Positions 11,043 through 21,121 of a DNA stretch of 62,000 bases are shown here, in pieces. The stretch is from Phoronis australis (lineage: Eukaryota > Phoronida > Phoronidae), in the NCBI GenBank assembly GCA_002633005.1, contig NMRA01000115.1:368884-430883 (forward strand). The letters are read 5' to 3'. The notes under the pieces are model-generated. The model was not told the origin of the DNA, did not search any database, and was given only the letters and a program-made list of their open reading frames with translations. The position numbers and the translations under genes are program-made. Positions within the stretch are counted from its first letter, which is position 1; every line of letters starts with the position of its first letter.

Positions 11043-12024
11043 GCTGTAACCTAATTTACCAGACGATATTTTATCCCGGTCGAAGATTAGCGTGATAAAA
11101 TGTGTTGTAAGCTATACATGTAATAGTTGCTAAACCTTTTGGATTCACTTTATTTGTATTTCGTTTTATTTTTCAATTGGTTTTGAGTAAAAGCATTATT
11201 TGACAAAAATAGCTCGGCTTTTCTTAAAAGGTCACGACCTCCGACCCAGGGCCTCTGACATAGATAATTCTCCAAAATCCACTCGGGCTCTAGATAACGG
11301 GGATAACGACTTCGCCATGTAATAATCTATATATAAGTATTGATTTGTATAGAACTGCGTCTTTATTTTTCATACCTAGCCATAACAATGCTTTAAACGC
11401 ATCACGTGTCTGCAAAAAATGCAAGTTATTTGAGACAACTTCAAACCTTTGTTCACCATTTTCAAGCCTTTTGATTTTTGATACTTTCAGCAATTATAAA
11501 CACCGATTACAGATTCATGGGTCTGTCAAGCACACGTCTGGTATAAGACTGAGGGAACCATTTCTAGGATTCTTTATTTCTCTTCTAATAGAGGATATGA
11601 AAACTTGGGTAACTTAAAGAATGATGGATCATTTTTGTGTTGTTTAAGAGTAATTAAAAATCCTAAGGCGCCATTAATTGCGCATTGGTAGTAAGAATAA
11701 TATGTTCAAATACGACCTCACTAGTATGTTCACATCAAAAATGCAATTTTCACAAATATGACAGTCATATGAATTTATAAGCGACTTGCAACTTTGTTAC
11801 TTCCACACTTTCAGTTGCACCAAATTTTACAACCCCAACACCCCATGCCAACCTCCCGCTAAGGACCTGAATAAATAAATTAACAAAACAACTTACATAC
11901 CATTCTTTAAAAATAGCTGCCCCTTTTCGAAGACTTTATTCTTTGTCTCCGATTTAGAAAGTAGGCTTTTACAACAGATCTGCACTGGACAGAACTTGCT
12001 GGTTAGCTGCCTGCAGTCAACTGC
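11043..12024. other. no recognisable gene; fragment of the 286-bp unit
   Basis: 11262-11325 repeats part of the 286-bp unit (ATCCACTCGGGCTCTAGATA ... CTTCGCCATGTAATA). The rest is AT-rich without an identifiable gene. Confidence 0.45.
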
Positions 12025-13713
12025 TTAAAGGAGAATGCCACCCGATTTAATTAGCCTTTTTTCCGTCTTAATCGGTCTACATCCACATCGCCTCGCATAC
12101 GGTCGACCTTACCTTGCCAAGAGGTGTCGCGGTAACCTGTGTGGATGGTGAGAAAGGACGCTAGCGACGTCAGTGGTTCATATGCACAGTGAATGCCGCT
12201 ATGTTGCGGTGCATCGTTCCCGCTTGTCGAACTAAGCAGCTGCGAGGAAAGCGGGTATATCGTTTTTTTACTTCCTCGAGAGTCCAAAATGCTTAGGAAG
12301 TGGCTCATGGTAGTAAAGAATGAAATGTACGCTGTAAATAGCAATGAGGCCGTGAAACATCTCCGTGTCTGTAGCCTGCAGAAGTCGACAATGCATGCCT
12401 GACGAATGCCGGCTTACCGGCCAAATAACTCCATATGTTCCGTTGTCTGAGCTTGTTCACGGCGCCTCTCTAGTATTTCTTCATCACTGTATTCCTGTTC
12501 GAATTGATAGCCCGTAAAACTTAGCGATCCACCTGCGAAGTCGGGACTGATGAGCTCTAGCTCGTCCTAAGTCGGGATTGCGAGTTGCCATGTTGGCATT
12601 TACATGTACATGTATTACTGAGCGTTAGAGTTTCAAAATGAATTATTATAACCCTGACCAATACTTATATAAAACTGAAATAAAGTCTGTCTCATTAGAT
12701 GCAATTTGTAATGCCTTTGGAGTGTTCGTGAGTGGAAATGATATGAGAAGCCAGCAATGAATAAAACACTGCATTACCGGCTTTCAATAAAAATAATTGA
12801 CGGGACATCGAGGCCGTGTGAGCTCATGCTAATTTAGTGTTTGCTGGAAGAAACTGTTGTGAAATAACTCGATTTCCTTCCCACGGCCAGGTTTTTGGGG
12901 AATCTTTATTTACATTCTCAAATAATGATTGTCAATCTACTACTTCTGCCCTGACGGGTGGCCAATTAAGCGGAACCAGTGAATTCGCGGCCCCCAACGA
13001 GTAAGTAGATTTGCAGTTTAGTGGCTAATTCACCGACATAATCAGGTGCACATTACTTTGGCTCACTAGTATAGTATTTTCTTGACTGGAAGTTTAGTTT
13101 CCACTGAACTTTGGCTGGTTTATGTTCGAGATGTCTGATCAGTTTCCGAGCCACTGGCCAGGATAACGAGTCAATCTGGCCGGCCGCGACGGGCCTGATG
13201 GGGCTCCGAGCCACTGCCCAGGATAACAAGCGTTTTGTGTTTGGAACTCAAAAAATCACAAGTCTAAACAACACATATCTAGGTTCCCCTGTCTGTATCT
13301 CACGGAAAATACTTCGAAATTATCTCCGAACAGACCCCAAACTCCTGCTACGGGGTTATTGGCCTGCCGAACTTTGTAAGCTACGGTGTGTCCAAATATC
13401 AATAAATCCGTAAGAGCGAAATAAAACAACACGTTTTTATGAGAACTCGGTGTATTTGTAGGGGTTTTATATCGAATTTTGATGATTTATTGATGTTAAA
13501 CGATGACTTCAAGCGATAAGCTGGCACCAGTAACCCGTGTTGTGAACTGCTGACCAGACTGCGTGTGAAACCGATGACGTCATTGGATTATTTCAACACC
13601 TCCGTCTGCCGTCAGGTGTCAAGTAACGCAACCGTTCGTGTCGTTATGGAGTAGAACTACTCGATCTAAATTGATACAAATTAGGTTGTTTTTTGGGTGG
13701 CATGCTCCTTTAA
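12025..13713. mobile_element. TTAA-flanked DNA transposon, copy 1 (full length)
   Basis: The left end is TTAAAGGAGAATGCCACCC and the right end reads GGGTGGCATGCTCCTTTAA, so the inverted repeats are about 15-19 bp and both ends coincide with TTAA. TTAA at every end of all copies in this window (12025, 13713, 22320, 33440, 35863, 52279) points to TTAA-specific insertion as in piggyBac-type elements. No transposase frame exists in the 1.69 kb, so it is non-autonomous. Internally there is a degenerate tandem pair around 13135-13230 (TCCGAGCCACTG(g/c)CCAGGATAACAAG). Other copies: 21122-22320, 33440-35863, 51922-52279. Confidence 0.8.
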
Positions 13714-14339
13714 AACCAATTTTGGTGCATTTAAGAACGGTTGCAGAAGAAATGCATATCTCTTCTGCACGGTACTACCCTCAAACCCAAAAAGTAAAGG
13801 TCAGGTGAAAACAGACATGATATATTTCCATGCCAACGTGAAATACATTTCACAAATAATCGATATTTGTCACGTACCCTTTGGGGCTTTGGATTTGGAT
13901 TGTAATCTTACCTCACTAACAAATATCGAGTTGACAGCATAAACATTCAGCATTGATTGATGTAACTGTCACTGATAAACCTGTTAGAAATTATTTCAAA
14001 TATTAATAATACTGCTTTGATATACGAAAAGATTACTAGTGCTACGTCATAATGATTAACCGACTAGCGACTACCACGAAGTCGACATCGGCCAGTACTT
14101 CAATTAACAGGTATCAGTATTGTAAACATGGAATAATCGTAAACATGATCGCAATCCTAACCTTTGTATAAGGTCATGGTTACTTCCTCGCATAGAAGCA
14201 CACTTTTCAGGCAATCTCAGATTTAGTTGGCACTGCTGCAAGCAATTTTGCCATGTATTTAAAGGGCTCGTGAAGTCGAGGCTGCTTAATCTATCACCAT
14301 TAGAACACGCGCGCCCTCTAGTAATGTAAAGATTGTGGA
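13714..14339. other. no recognisable gene
   Basis: AT-rich spacer; nothing identified up to the point where gag resumes. Confidence 0.4.
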
Positions 14340-15004
14340 ATGACCCCATTCGCGGCAAGACTTAAAATGTTCTTTGACCGATGGACACAACTGGTGGAGG
14401 TCGAGGTGACTTATGATGGACTCAGAGACTCACTGATCCGAGAGCAGTTTCTGGGAGTATGCCATCCTGAGAAGTCTGTATTCCTGAGGGAACGGAATCC
14501 GAAGACCTTAGACGAGATGTTGGCCTTTGCTCAACAGTACATGGACGCCCACCGTATTGGGTTATTGGGCAAAGGGTTTCGCAAAGAAAGTCTTGGGTCA
14601 GGTAGGCAGAAGACAGGCACCGCCAAGCAACACAGAAGTACCAAGGACAGAGACTCATCGTTCGTCAATGACCAGAAACAAGGGTGACATGGAGTGTTTC
14701 AATTGTCATCGCAAGGGTCAGCTAACCAGGGACTGCTGGGTGAAACGATCACAGTCCAAAAGTGAGCAGTCGTCCTCCTCGCAGAAAGAAGACACCAAAA
14801 AGGCGGGGATGTGTCAAGCTGCTGTAGCGACGGGTAGTCCGGTAGAGCAGCACATACGTGCTAGCTGTTTGAAGTTAGTCGATGGGACATCGATACTTGT
14901 AGAGACAGGAGCCTGTGACAAGCACAGAGAACTGGAGCTGACCCCAATATGCCCGTTTGTGACAGCTACTGTACGTCAACGAAACAAAGGTACGCATGAT
15001 GCAT
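14340..15004 (+). pseudogene. Ty3/Gypsy gag, C-terminal half with zinc knuckle
   Basis: The frame 14340-14687 continues the capsid-like gag region (AARLKMFFDRW, YDGLRDSLIREQFL, LDEMLAFAQQYMDAH). After a frame change near 14640-14690, a second frame carries a CCHC zinc knuckle at 14695-14736 (CFNCHRKGQLTRDC). In it the third ligand, normally His, is Gln. A Ser/Gln-rich linker follows up to the protease. The start at 14340 is not a natural start, because the protein begins mid-domain where the 5598 fragment stops. The missing His and the shifts mark it as dead. Confidence 0.75.
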
Positions 15005-15483
15005 GACACCGGTTGTACTAGTGCAGCGGTCAAGACGTCCCTAGTCAACGAAAGTCAACTGACGGGGAAACAACACATCATTTTGTATGTTAATAGATGG
15101 GACAGCGCGATCCTTTACCATAGCGAAGATTGAGGTTCACACACCAAATCGAGGCGATGCGTATGCGAACACCGATATACGATCTCATCATAGGGAATGC
15201 TGTTGGCGTCAGCAAGGATCCTGATCCGCCCAATTGGCAGCAACAAGGTAGTGTCATGTCTGCAGTAACTACTAGGGAACAGGCTAAGAAGAGAGAAAAA
15301 TCTATTAAGCCTTTAGCGGTAACTCCATCCGGAGTGGAAAGTCTCGATGTCAGCAAGTTGAAGGACAAGCAACAAGATGGTCCTTCCCAACGTAAACTCA
15401 TGGAACTTGTTAAGAAAGACAAACCAGCAACAACACGTGGTAGAGGTCAATATTGTTATGAGAAGCAAAAGGGGTCCTGTACC
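15005..15483 (+). pseudogene. Ty3/Gypsy aspartic protease and linker
   Basis: Asp-Thr-Gly, the catalytic triad of retropepsins, is encoded at 15005-15013 in the context MHDTGCTSAAV, one frame away from the preceding gag frame. A further shift near 15110 leads to the frame ending at 15486, which has the protease C-terminal motif YDLIIGN at 15178-15198. It then has a linker with AVTTREQAKK and a Lys-rich tail. The protease would mature the polyprotein. Two or more shifts make it inactive. Confidence 0.7.
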
Positions 15484-15494
15484 TAGTGTATGCT

Positions 15495-15905
15495 GATAAC
15501 ACAAAGGGTTGCGTCAGATAGTTGTCCCTGTCAAATATCGACAACAGATTATGACGCTAGCTCACGAGTCAATCGTTGGTGGGCACCTTGGTGTGAAGAA
15601 GACCAGTGATAGAATAGCCAGTAGCTTTTATTGGCCAGGAGTTGGCAGTGACGTAAATTGTTTCTGCTGATCATGTGACATCTGCCAGCGAACAACTTCT
15701 AAGGGCAGGATCTCCAAAGTGCCATTGGGTGAGATGCGACATATGGAAGAACTGTTCCAGCGTATCGCTGTTGATTTGATTTTTCCTGTGTCTCCAATCA
15801 CTGACAGAGGCATCCGGTAATTATCACTATGGCGGACTATGCCACAAGATACCCAGAACAGAAGCTCAGCGAGTCGCGAAAGCACTGTACAGTGACTGGA
15901 GCCAG
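15495..15905 (+). pseudogene. Ty3/Gypsy integrase, N-terminal part
   Basis: The H2C2 zinc-binding domain is readable: His codons at 15563 and 15584 (HESIVGGHLG), then the Cys pair CDIC at 15674-15685. One in-frame TGA (15668) sits just before the pair. The core domain follows with the first catalytic Asp in AVDL (about 15770), then the DYATRYPE region near 15835. A shift near 15855 changes frame, and similarity stops at about 15905, before the second catalytic Asp and the Glu. The missing middle was replaced by the insert at 15905-16960. The integrase lies upstream of the RT (19285), unlike most Gypsy elements. Confidence 0.75.
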
Positions 15906-16335
15906 TGGAGGCACTTCATCCACTGTCACCCGTTCTTCCGAACGTACCCCAGAGCGTGCCATTCCTGGAACCAGTAGTGATTCGCCCTGTGCTGTTTTCT
16001 CCAGCCCAGAGCCTCTAAGCAGCCCTGCAGCGATATTGAGTATTGGGAGTGATTACAGGCCCAGTTCGACACCCAGTGAAGAGGACAGTTCGTCGTCCAG
16101 TGAACAGATCGGTGAGCCAAACTTTGATAAGTTTATTGTGGACTTGTCTAAAGTGTTGGAGCTATTTAGAAGGTGCCAGGTGTGTGACGAGTCACACGAC
16201 ACGATCATCGTAAGCAGTTTGGGTGCTCAGGTCACCATCCAGTGGGAGTGTGTCGCGGGACACTCTGGCAAGTGGGACAGTTGTTCCTCTGTCCGTGGTA
16301 TGCCGGAGGTCCACTTAACCGTGTCCAGTAGTGGC
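15905..16335 (+). pseudogene. zinc-ribbon-like exon fragment inserted in integrase
   Basis: Within a frame running to 16536, the segment from about 15905 to 16335 has a Ser/Pro-rich stretch (to about residue 95 of the frame) and then FDKFIVDLSKVLELF. A cysteine module follows, with CQVC and, ~25 residues later, WECVAGHSGKWDSC. This resembles a zinc-ribbon region found after THAP domains in large families of marine invertebrate proteins, where a KFIV....L..LF helix precedes the cysteines. Similarity seems to stop near 16335, exactly where an unrelated minus-strand domain ends. It is a gene fragment without identifiable start. Whether it is expressed cannot be told. Confidence 0.5.
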
Positions 16336-16622
16336 TTGGCCTCGTCGAACTCTGAACAGCACAAGCATTCCATTGAGGTAGGCATAACAACGCACGCAGT
16401 GCATTTGCACCAAGATGTGTCACCACGTCTGTCTTCAGTAGCCGCCTCGTTTCTCTCAACAGCTGCCTGTGCCTGTGCGTACTCTGCCTCGTTATACTCG
16501 GGCTCAAACATGTACCCACCCACTGAATGTCCGTGAAAAAATTCCTCGTCACCACTGCTGTGAACAAGGTCTCCGTCACTCACACTACTGTCACTGTGAT
16601 ACGGGTCACCGACTCCAGCCAT
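16335..16622 (-). CDS. P2X7-like cytoplasmic zinc-cluster domain, first-exon-like
   Basis: From the ATG at 16622 (MAGVGDPYHSDSSVSDGD; A at -3 and G at +4, preferred to the upstream Met at 16640) the frame gives an acidic Ser-rich N-terminus. Then comes the module GDTSWCKCTACVVMPT...ECLCCSEFD. The W-C-x-C-x2-C ... MPT-x2-EC-x-CC pattern is that of the P2X7-receptor C-terminal cytoplasmic domain, which is common as a stand-alone domain in invertebrate genomes. The domain is cut after about 90 residues near 16335. There is no splice donor I would trust there, and the frame runs on to 16227 antisense to the zinc-ribbon fragment. Upstream on the same strand, E2F- and ETS-like sites suggest a real first exon was carried with its promoter. 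Confidence 0.5.
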
Positions 16623-16795
16623 TTTCAGCTTATAATACACTAAACAATCCCTAAATCCAACGTTGTTGAGTTCTCTACTAACCTATCTTGCAGAATACTC
16701 GCCGATGGAAAGTGGAAGCGACAATTGTTGAAAAACAGCACAAAACAAAAGTAGAATAGAACAGATTCGCACGGTAAAGTCAATGCAAAACCAAG

Positions 16796-16833
16796 TGGCG
16801 GGAAACGCTTGCCTCCTAAAACGTCACTTCCGG
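16796..16833 (-). promoter_or_regulatory. E2F- and ETS-like sites upstream of the P2X7-like exon
   Basis: TGGCGGGAAA (16796-16805) fits an E2F site, and on the minus strand CCGGAAGTGACG (16833-16822) fits the ETS/GABP core of TATA-less animal promoters. They lie ~175-210 bp upstream of the ATG at 16622 in the right orientation. A possible 5'-UTR splice donor (AGGTTAGT on the minus strand, about 16685) lies between. Motif matches alone are weak evidence. Confidence 0.35.
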
Positions 16834-16964
16834 AGTAGAGGACGAGTAATTGATAAAATTACGAAAAGCTGTAATTAAGTGGAAAATATGTCTAGGATAA
16901 CCAACCAACCTTAGTTTAGCTCAAAATGACATGAAAAAAGGTTGCCTTCGCCTTTAAAGAATTG

Positions 16965-17345
16965 TAGACTGGCAATGAAACACCAGAAGTACGAAATACT
17001 TATGAGTACGTGTATGTCCTCGACTTCCGACATCGTCTGGAAGAGACATGCGAACTGGTGTGGGAAAACTTACGAAATGCTGGTGAAGCATACAAACAAC
17101 ATTCTGGCAAAAAGACACGAGATCATCGCTTCAAAGTTGGAGACCAAGTCCTAATTTTGTTATCAACCGACACTAACAAGCTGCTACTGCAGTGGAGGGA
17201 TCCCCATGAAGCGAACGTGGTACTCAACAAAATGGACTACCGAGAAAGGGTTAGTGGAAAGACCAAGACATACCATGCCAACCTGTTCAAACTATACGTA
17301 TCTTGTGACGAAAGTGGTGCTGCAAGTAAAGATGATGTACATCAG
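16965..17345 (+). pseudogene. Ty3/Gypsy integrase, C-terminal part
   Basis: The frame 17010-17351 and ~45 bases before it carry the end of a Gypsy integrase. A helical stretch, EYVLDFRHRLEETCEL (with the Glu-Tyr read in the preceding bases), is followed by a basic segment KTRDHRFKVGDQVLILL. A chromodomain-like/GPY-type tail ends in KTYHANLFKLYV. It resumes the integrase broken at 15905, but about 140 residues including the D-E part of the catalytic triad are gone. The frame is open, so this part decayed less than the rest. Confidence 0.75.
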
Positions 17346-19284
17346 AATTGACCTATCGCCAGGATTATGACTGACGGCTTAATAACCCATCAGAACGCAG
17401 CATTTCTGACGCACCGTCGTCTGGGTTTCCAAGCCGCCATTTTACCCGACAAACAACGCGTTATCGGTAAAGCTTATTTTAGACTAAAGCTCAAGAAATT
17501 GTGCGATAAGAATGGTGAAACGGTGTTGATAAAAAACAATTGCAGGCGGTTTGGTACACGTTATACCAGACGTGCGCAGGCCTCGCATGTGGGCCCATTG
17601 CATTGATCACCTGGAACTATTTTTATGCTTTTTATTCTTATATGGTTAAAACCGAGCTGAAGAGCAAGAAACCTGGCTCAAGGATTTAGCAGTATGACCT
17701 GGTGGGACTCGAACCCACGACCTCGAGTAAAGAAAGCGGGCACTTATCAACCAGGCCACACTGCCTCGTCTAAACGGTGTTGTTATGGCGTGTGCAATTC
17801 TGACAGCTGTTGTACAGCTCGAGAAGAATATCCCGTCACTTTTTTGGAATTCCCTCAGCCGAAAAGTGATGTCGAATGTGTAAACGATTGATCAAACTGT
17901 GTGAACGGCCACACGACCAGTTAAACATTAACTTGGCAATGTTGCTGGATTACTCGAATGTTATATTTGTTCCAAGATACGTACATTTGAGTTTGGTGGC
18001 TATCTGATTTTGACTCCGGAGTTGCACTCGTCTTGGCGCCTTTGTCTTGGCATCTGGTGGACACCCCAGCACTAGTCTTGTCCCCGGAAATTGTTGTTTT
18101 CAAGGACATTTTTATTATTTTTCATTTATTTCGACCTGTAATGGACATCCTTTTATTTCGTAGCAGAGATACATTTTTGTTATGGATATATCCGTAGGCA
18201 GTCGTTCAATTGAACTTCACATCAAAATTGACAGATTCCATCAGCACAGGGTGGGACACTAGATTACTGAACTCAAAGCCTCGTTCGAGCTGTTGGCACG
18301 AAAAAATAAACGGTTGAATTGCTTTTTGTTGAGAACCTCTAGTATATACACTACGCCTGTAGAGTTAGGGAGAGCTCATTTTGTAGTTGTTCAAAGATGA
18401 TACTTTGATTGATGAAGCTTTAAAAAACAATTTTATTTATTTTTGTAAAGGGCCATTTTGCCACTACACCAGGCTTGTCATCTTTTGTAACCATACCAAA
18501 ACTTAGTGATCATGCTACGTTCAAAATTAAGTGACAGCTACCTTTATGCAATGAACCTACAAAAAATCTAAAGTTCATCAGAAGGTTGGCCTGACTTAAA
18601 TGTCTTTATGGTGCATTGAATTACGGCCAATTCCATGTACTAATTTGACTTAAACACAGCCCTAGACCTACCGGAGCTAACTGCTTGCCTAGGACAAGAC
18701 GAGAATGTGCCTGAGCTATGAACCTGATTTTTCTAACAAAACATTTCGCTCGAATATTAGAAAAGTATAAACAGTGCTATCGACTCGACCTTACTCGGGG
18801 AATCCCATCAGTTGTGACCTACTTTTCATTTGGCGGAGTTTAGCAGACAGCTGAATAAAGGTATCGGCGAATCTTCACTGATTTTTGTTCGAAATATCCT
18901 GAAATCTATGGCATCGTACATATAACTCGACTTTAAGGTACATACCCAGCTTTACATTAACATATCGGATCAGTGGCCTTGTCAGTTTTCAAGTGAAGGT
19001 GAATCCCGTGTGGAGTTCTTCGGATTTTCGCTGGCTCCGAAATATTTTTTCTCAGAAAACTTATTTTATCATCGTGGCCTTTACAAATTCCCAATCGATG
19101 AACGTACGATTGTCAGCTGATAGCATCGACTGTTGTCTTTGTCGAAGCCTTTCGGAAAGTGCAAAATACACTCCTCAATTCCACCAGGAACGTGGTTTAG
19201 TGACAGTGTATTTGCCTCTGACATATTTTTTGTTTGTCGGGTGTCACGTGACTTTTCACAAAGGGGCTGAGCTTGTGATAGGTC
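17346..19284. other. insert-rich spacer between integrase and RT
   Basis: About 1.9 kb with no recognised coding sequence apart from a tRNA-like element at 17697-17772. A short stretch at 18460-18475 (TGCCACTACACCAGG) resembles a reversed tRNA A-box region. The tether that normally joins IN to RT in such elements reappears only at about 19285. Confidence 0.4.
17697..17772 (-). repeat. tRNA-like sequence (SINE head or tRNA pseudogene)
   Basis: On the minus strand GTGGCCTGGTTGATAAGTG (A-box-like), and GTGGG-TTCGAGT-CCCAC, a perfect T-arm. The presumed acceptor strands (GACGAGG and CCAGGTC) pair at only about four of seven positions, so I do not call a functional tRNA. Confidence 0.45.
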
Positions 19285-20140
19285 AATTCTAACATCGTAG
19301 CCATAGCTGTACTTCAGCCTGAAATGGACAATGAAGTTGGCGTTGTCGATAATGAACAGCTACTAGAGTTGGGATTGACAAACCAAAAAGGGACATACAA
19401 AGATGTCAAGCCATGTCCCCTGCCATATGCCACACGGTCTATTGTGCTGGAGGAAGTTGACAATACGTGAAAGTGTGGAGTCACAGAACCATCCGATGCT
19501 CCCTACAGCTCTCCGGTGGTCTTACTGAAGAAGAGAGATGGTTCAAATCGATTCTGCATCGATTTTCGTCGTTTGAACGCCATCGCCAAGTTCGACTCGG
19601 AACCGATGTACAATCCTGATGATATCATGGCTAAGATCAGTAAGCACCAGTATTTTGCGAAGATTGATCTAAGCAAAGGATACTGGCTAGTGATTGTCGC
19701 CGAAGAATCACCGACTAAGACCTCCTTTATTGTACCAAGTGATTGCTACAAGTTCGTAAAAATACAATTTGGTCTGGTAAATTCGGCAGCGACCTTCAAT
19801 CGCATGATGAGGAAGATGTTGGCAGGGGCACATAATACAGAACATTATGTGGATGGCATCCTGTGGCATAATAAGACATGGAATGAACACCGTGCCACCT
19901 TGCGGGACACCTTCCAGCGTGTACGAGAGGCTGGACTAACGATTCGACCCACCAAGTGTTCGGTTGGATCTCGTTTCGCCGATTTCGTTGGACATGTGGT
20001 CGGTGAAGGGCACCTGGCAAAGGACGAAGAAAAGCTTGGACGCATCGGAGATGCACTGCGAGCCAGAACGAAGAAGCAAGTTGGATTTTTTTCTCGGATT
20101 GGCTGGCTAAAGGACGTTCATCCCAAACTTCGCTGAAATC
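19285..20140 (+). pseudogene. Ty3/Gypsy reverse transcriptase
   Basis: A tether (from about 19285, with KGTYKDVKPCPLPYA) leads through one in-frame TGA near 19468 into the frame 19516-20136. Reverse transcriptase motifs appear in order: SPVVLLKKRDGS.RFCIDFRRLN, FAKIDLSKGYW (first catalytic Asp), FGLVNSAATFNRMM, and the YxDD box at 19846-19857, which reads YVDG. The second Asp of the box is thus Gly, and the enzyme would be inactive. RPTKC and FVGHVVGEG follow. After about 20090 the connection domain continues in another frame. It synthesises element cDNA in its family; here it is a relic. Confidence 0.85.
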
Positions 20141-20640
20141 GCCGTCTCTCTTACTGAGCTCATAAAGAAGAAACAACCTAATACCGTGCAATGGAAACGA
20201 TGCTCAGCAGCATGCGTTCGACACTCTTCGAGACCTGCTGAGAAGAGCACCAATACTGAGATAACCGGATTTCAGTAAACCCTTTATGGTTTAGACTGAT
20301 GACCGATACTGGTATAGGCTGTATTTTGTTGCAGGAGTATGATGAAGGCAGGTTCCTAGTAGCATGTGCTAGTAAGAAATTGTTACCTCGGGAACAGAAT
20401 TACTCAGTCATTGAGAGGGAGTGTTTGGTTATCGTCAGAAGATTTGCAAAATACTTGTATGGTAAAGAACTTATCATTCATACTGACCAACAACCCCTGG
20501 ATTACACTAAAAAAGTAAGTTAGTCAATGGACGCATCATGAGGTGGGCCTTGTTTTTGCAAACCATCGAATTAGGGTTGAAGCTATCAAAGGCTCAGAGA
20601 ATGTTGGTGCTGATTACCTGGTAATGTTAGAGTATTGAAG
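20141..20640 (+). pseudogene. Ty3/Gypsy RNase H domain
   Basis: Frame 20299-20523 shows the Gypsy RNase H pattern: GIGCILLQEYD, ASKKLLPREQNYSVIERECL (with the catalytic Glu region) and HTDQQPL (catalytic Asp). The first catalytic Asp, expected just before GIGC, is represented by MTDTG. Shifted frames upstream (20100-20200: AEIAVSL.ELIKKK) and downstream (to 20620: VGADYL) complete the domain. It ends in VGADYLV and then a stop, with no integrase after it. That agrees with the integrase being upstream in this element. Confidence 0.8.
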
Positions 20641-21121
20641 ATTCTCGGAAACAGGGTAATAGATCAAAGTTTTAAACATTATTTAAGTCTTCCATGTTGA
20701 GAAAATTTTAAGATGTATTTTTGAGGGGCTTATTTTTTCAGAATAAATTTTGATTAAGTAATTAGTAAGAATAGATCCATTTTAAGTTGCCTAAAATTTG
20801 TGCATATGTACTTTCAAATCATGGGGTCAAACTTGTTGACATGTACTTTAACTTCAAAATCTATTTTTAGATGGTGTTTACTACTTTGGTTCTGGGGTCA
20901 AAGCACTCTAGAGACTCTAGAAATTTCTGAGAGCAAATTGTAACAGCAAATGATATGATTAGAAAAGATCATGTGTTTTTATTAGCCAATCGCTAAATAA
21001 GTAGAATATTATAATTTGGGCTGCATTCAAGAAGACATTCAGATGAGCTATAGTAGTTGAACCATAAAGGCGGGCTACAGTGTACAGAGGAAATTGTACA
21101 ACAGAATCATCTCCTGGAAGA
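20641..21121. other. no recognisable gene; expected position of 3' LTR
   Basis: AT-rich sequence following RNase H. An AATAAA-like word occurs near 20742. I could not match it to 5455-5597, so I do not call an LTR. Confidence 0.35.

Noticed and set aside
12025-13713. Host gene with CpG-rich promoter
   Set aside because: GC-rich parts recur in the other copies of the same transposon.
16227-16340. C-terminal end of the 137-codon P2X7-like frame
   Set aside because: Beyond about 16335 it is antisense to the zinc-ribbon motif and no longer resembles the domain.
17697-17772. Functional tRNA gene
   Set aside because: T-arm is good but the acceptor stem does not pair; treated as SINE head or pseudogene. 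The same applies to 1752-1818, 4703-4768, 34834-34898 and 50072-50140.
19516-20136. Active reverse transcriptase
   Set aside because: The catalytic box reads YVDG, there is a TGA upstream, and the frame shifts into RNase H.
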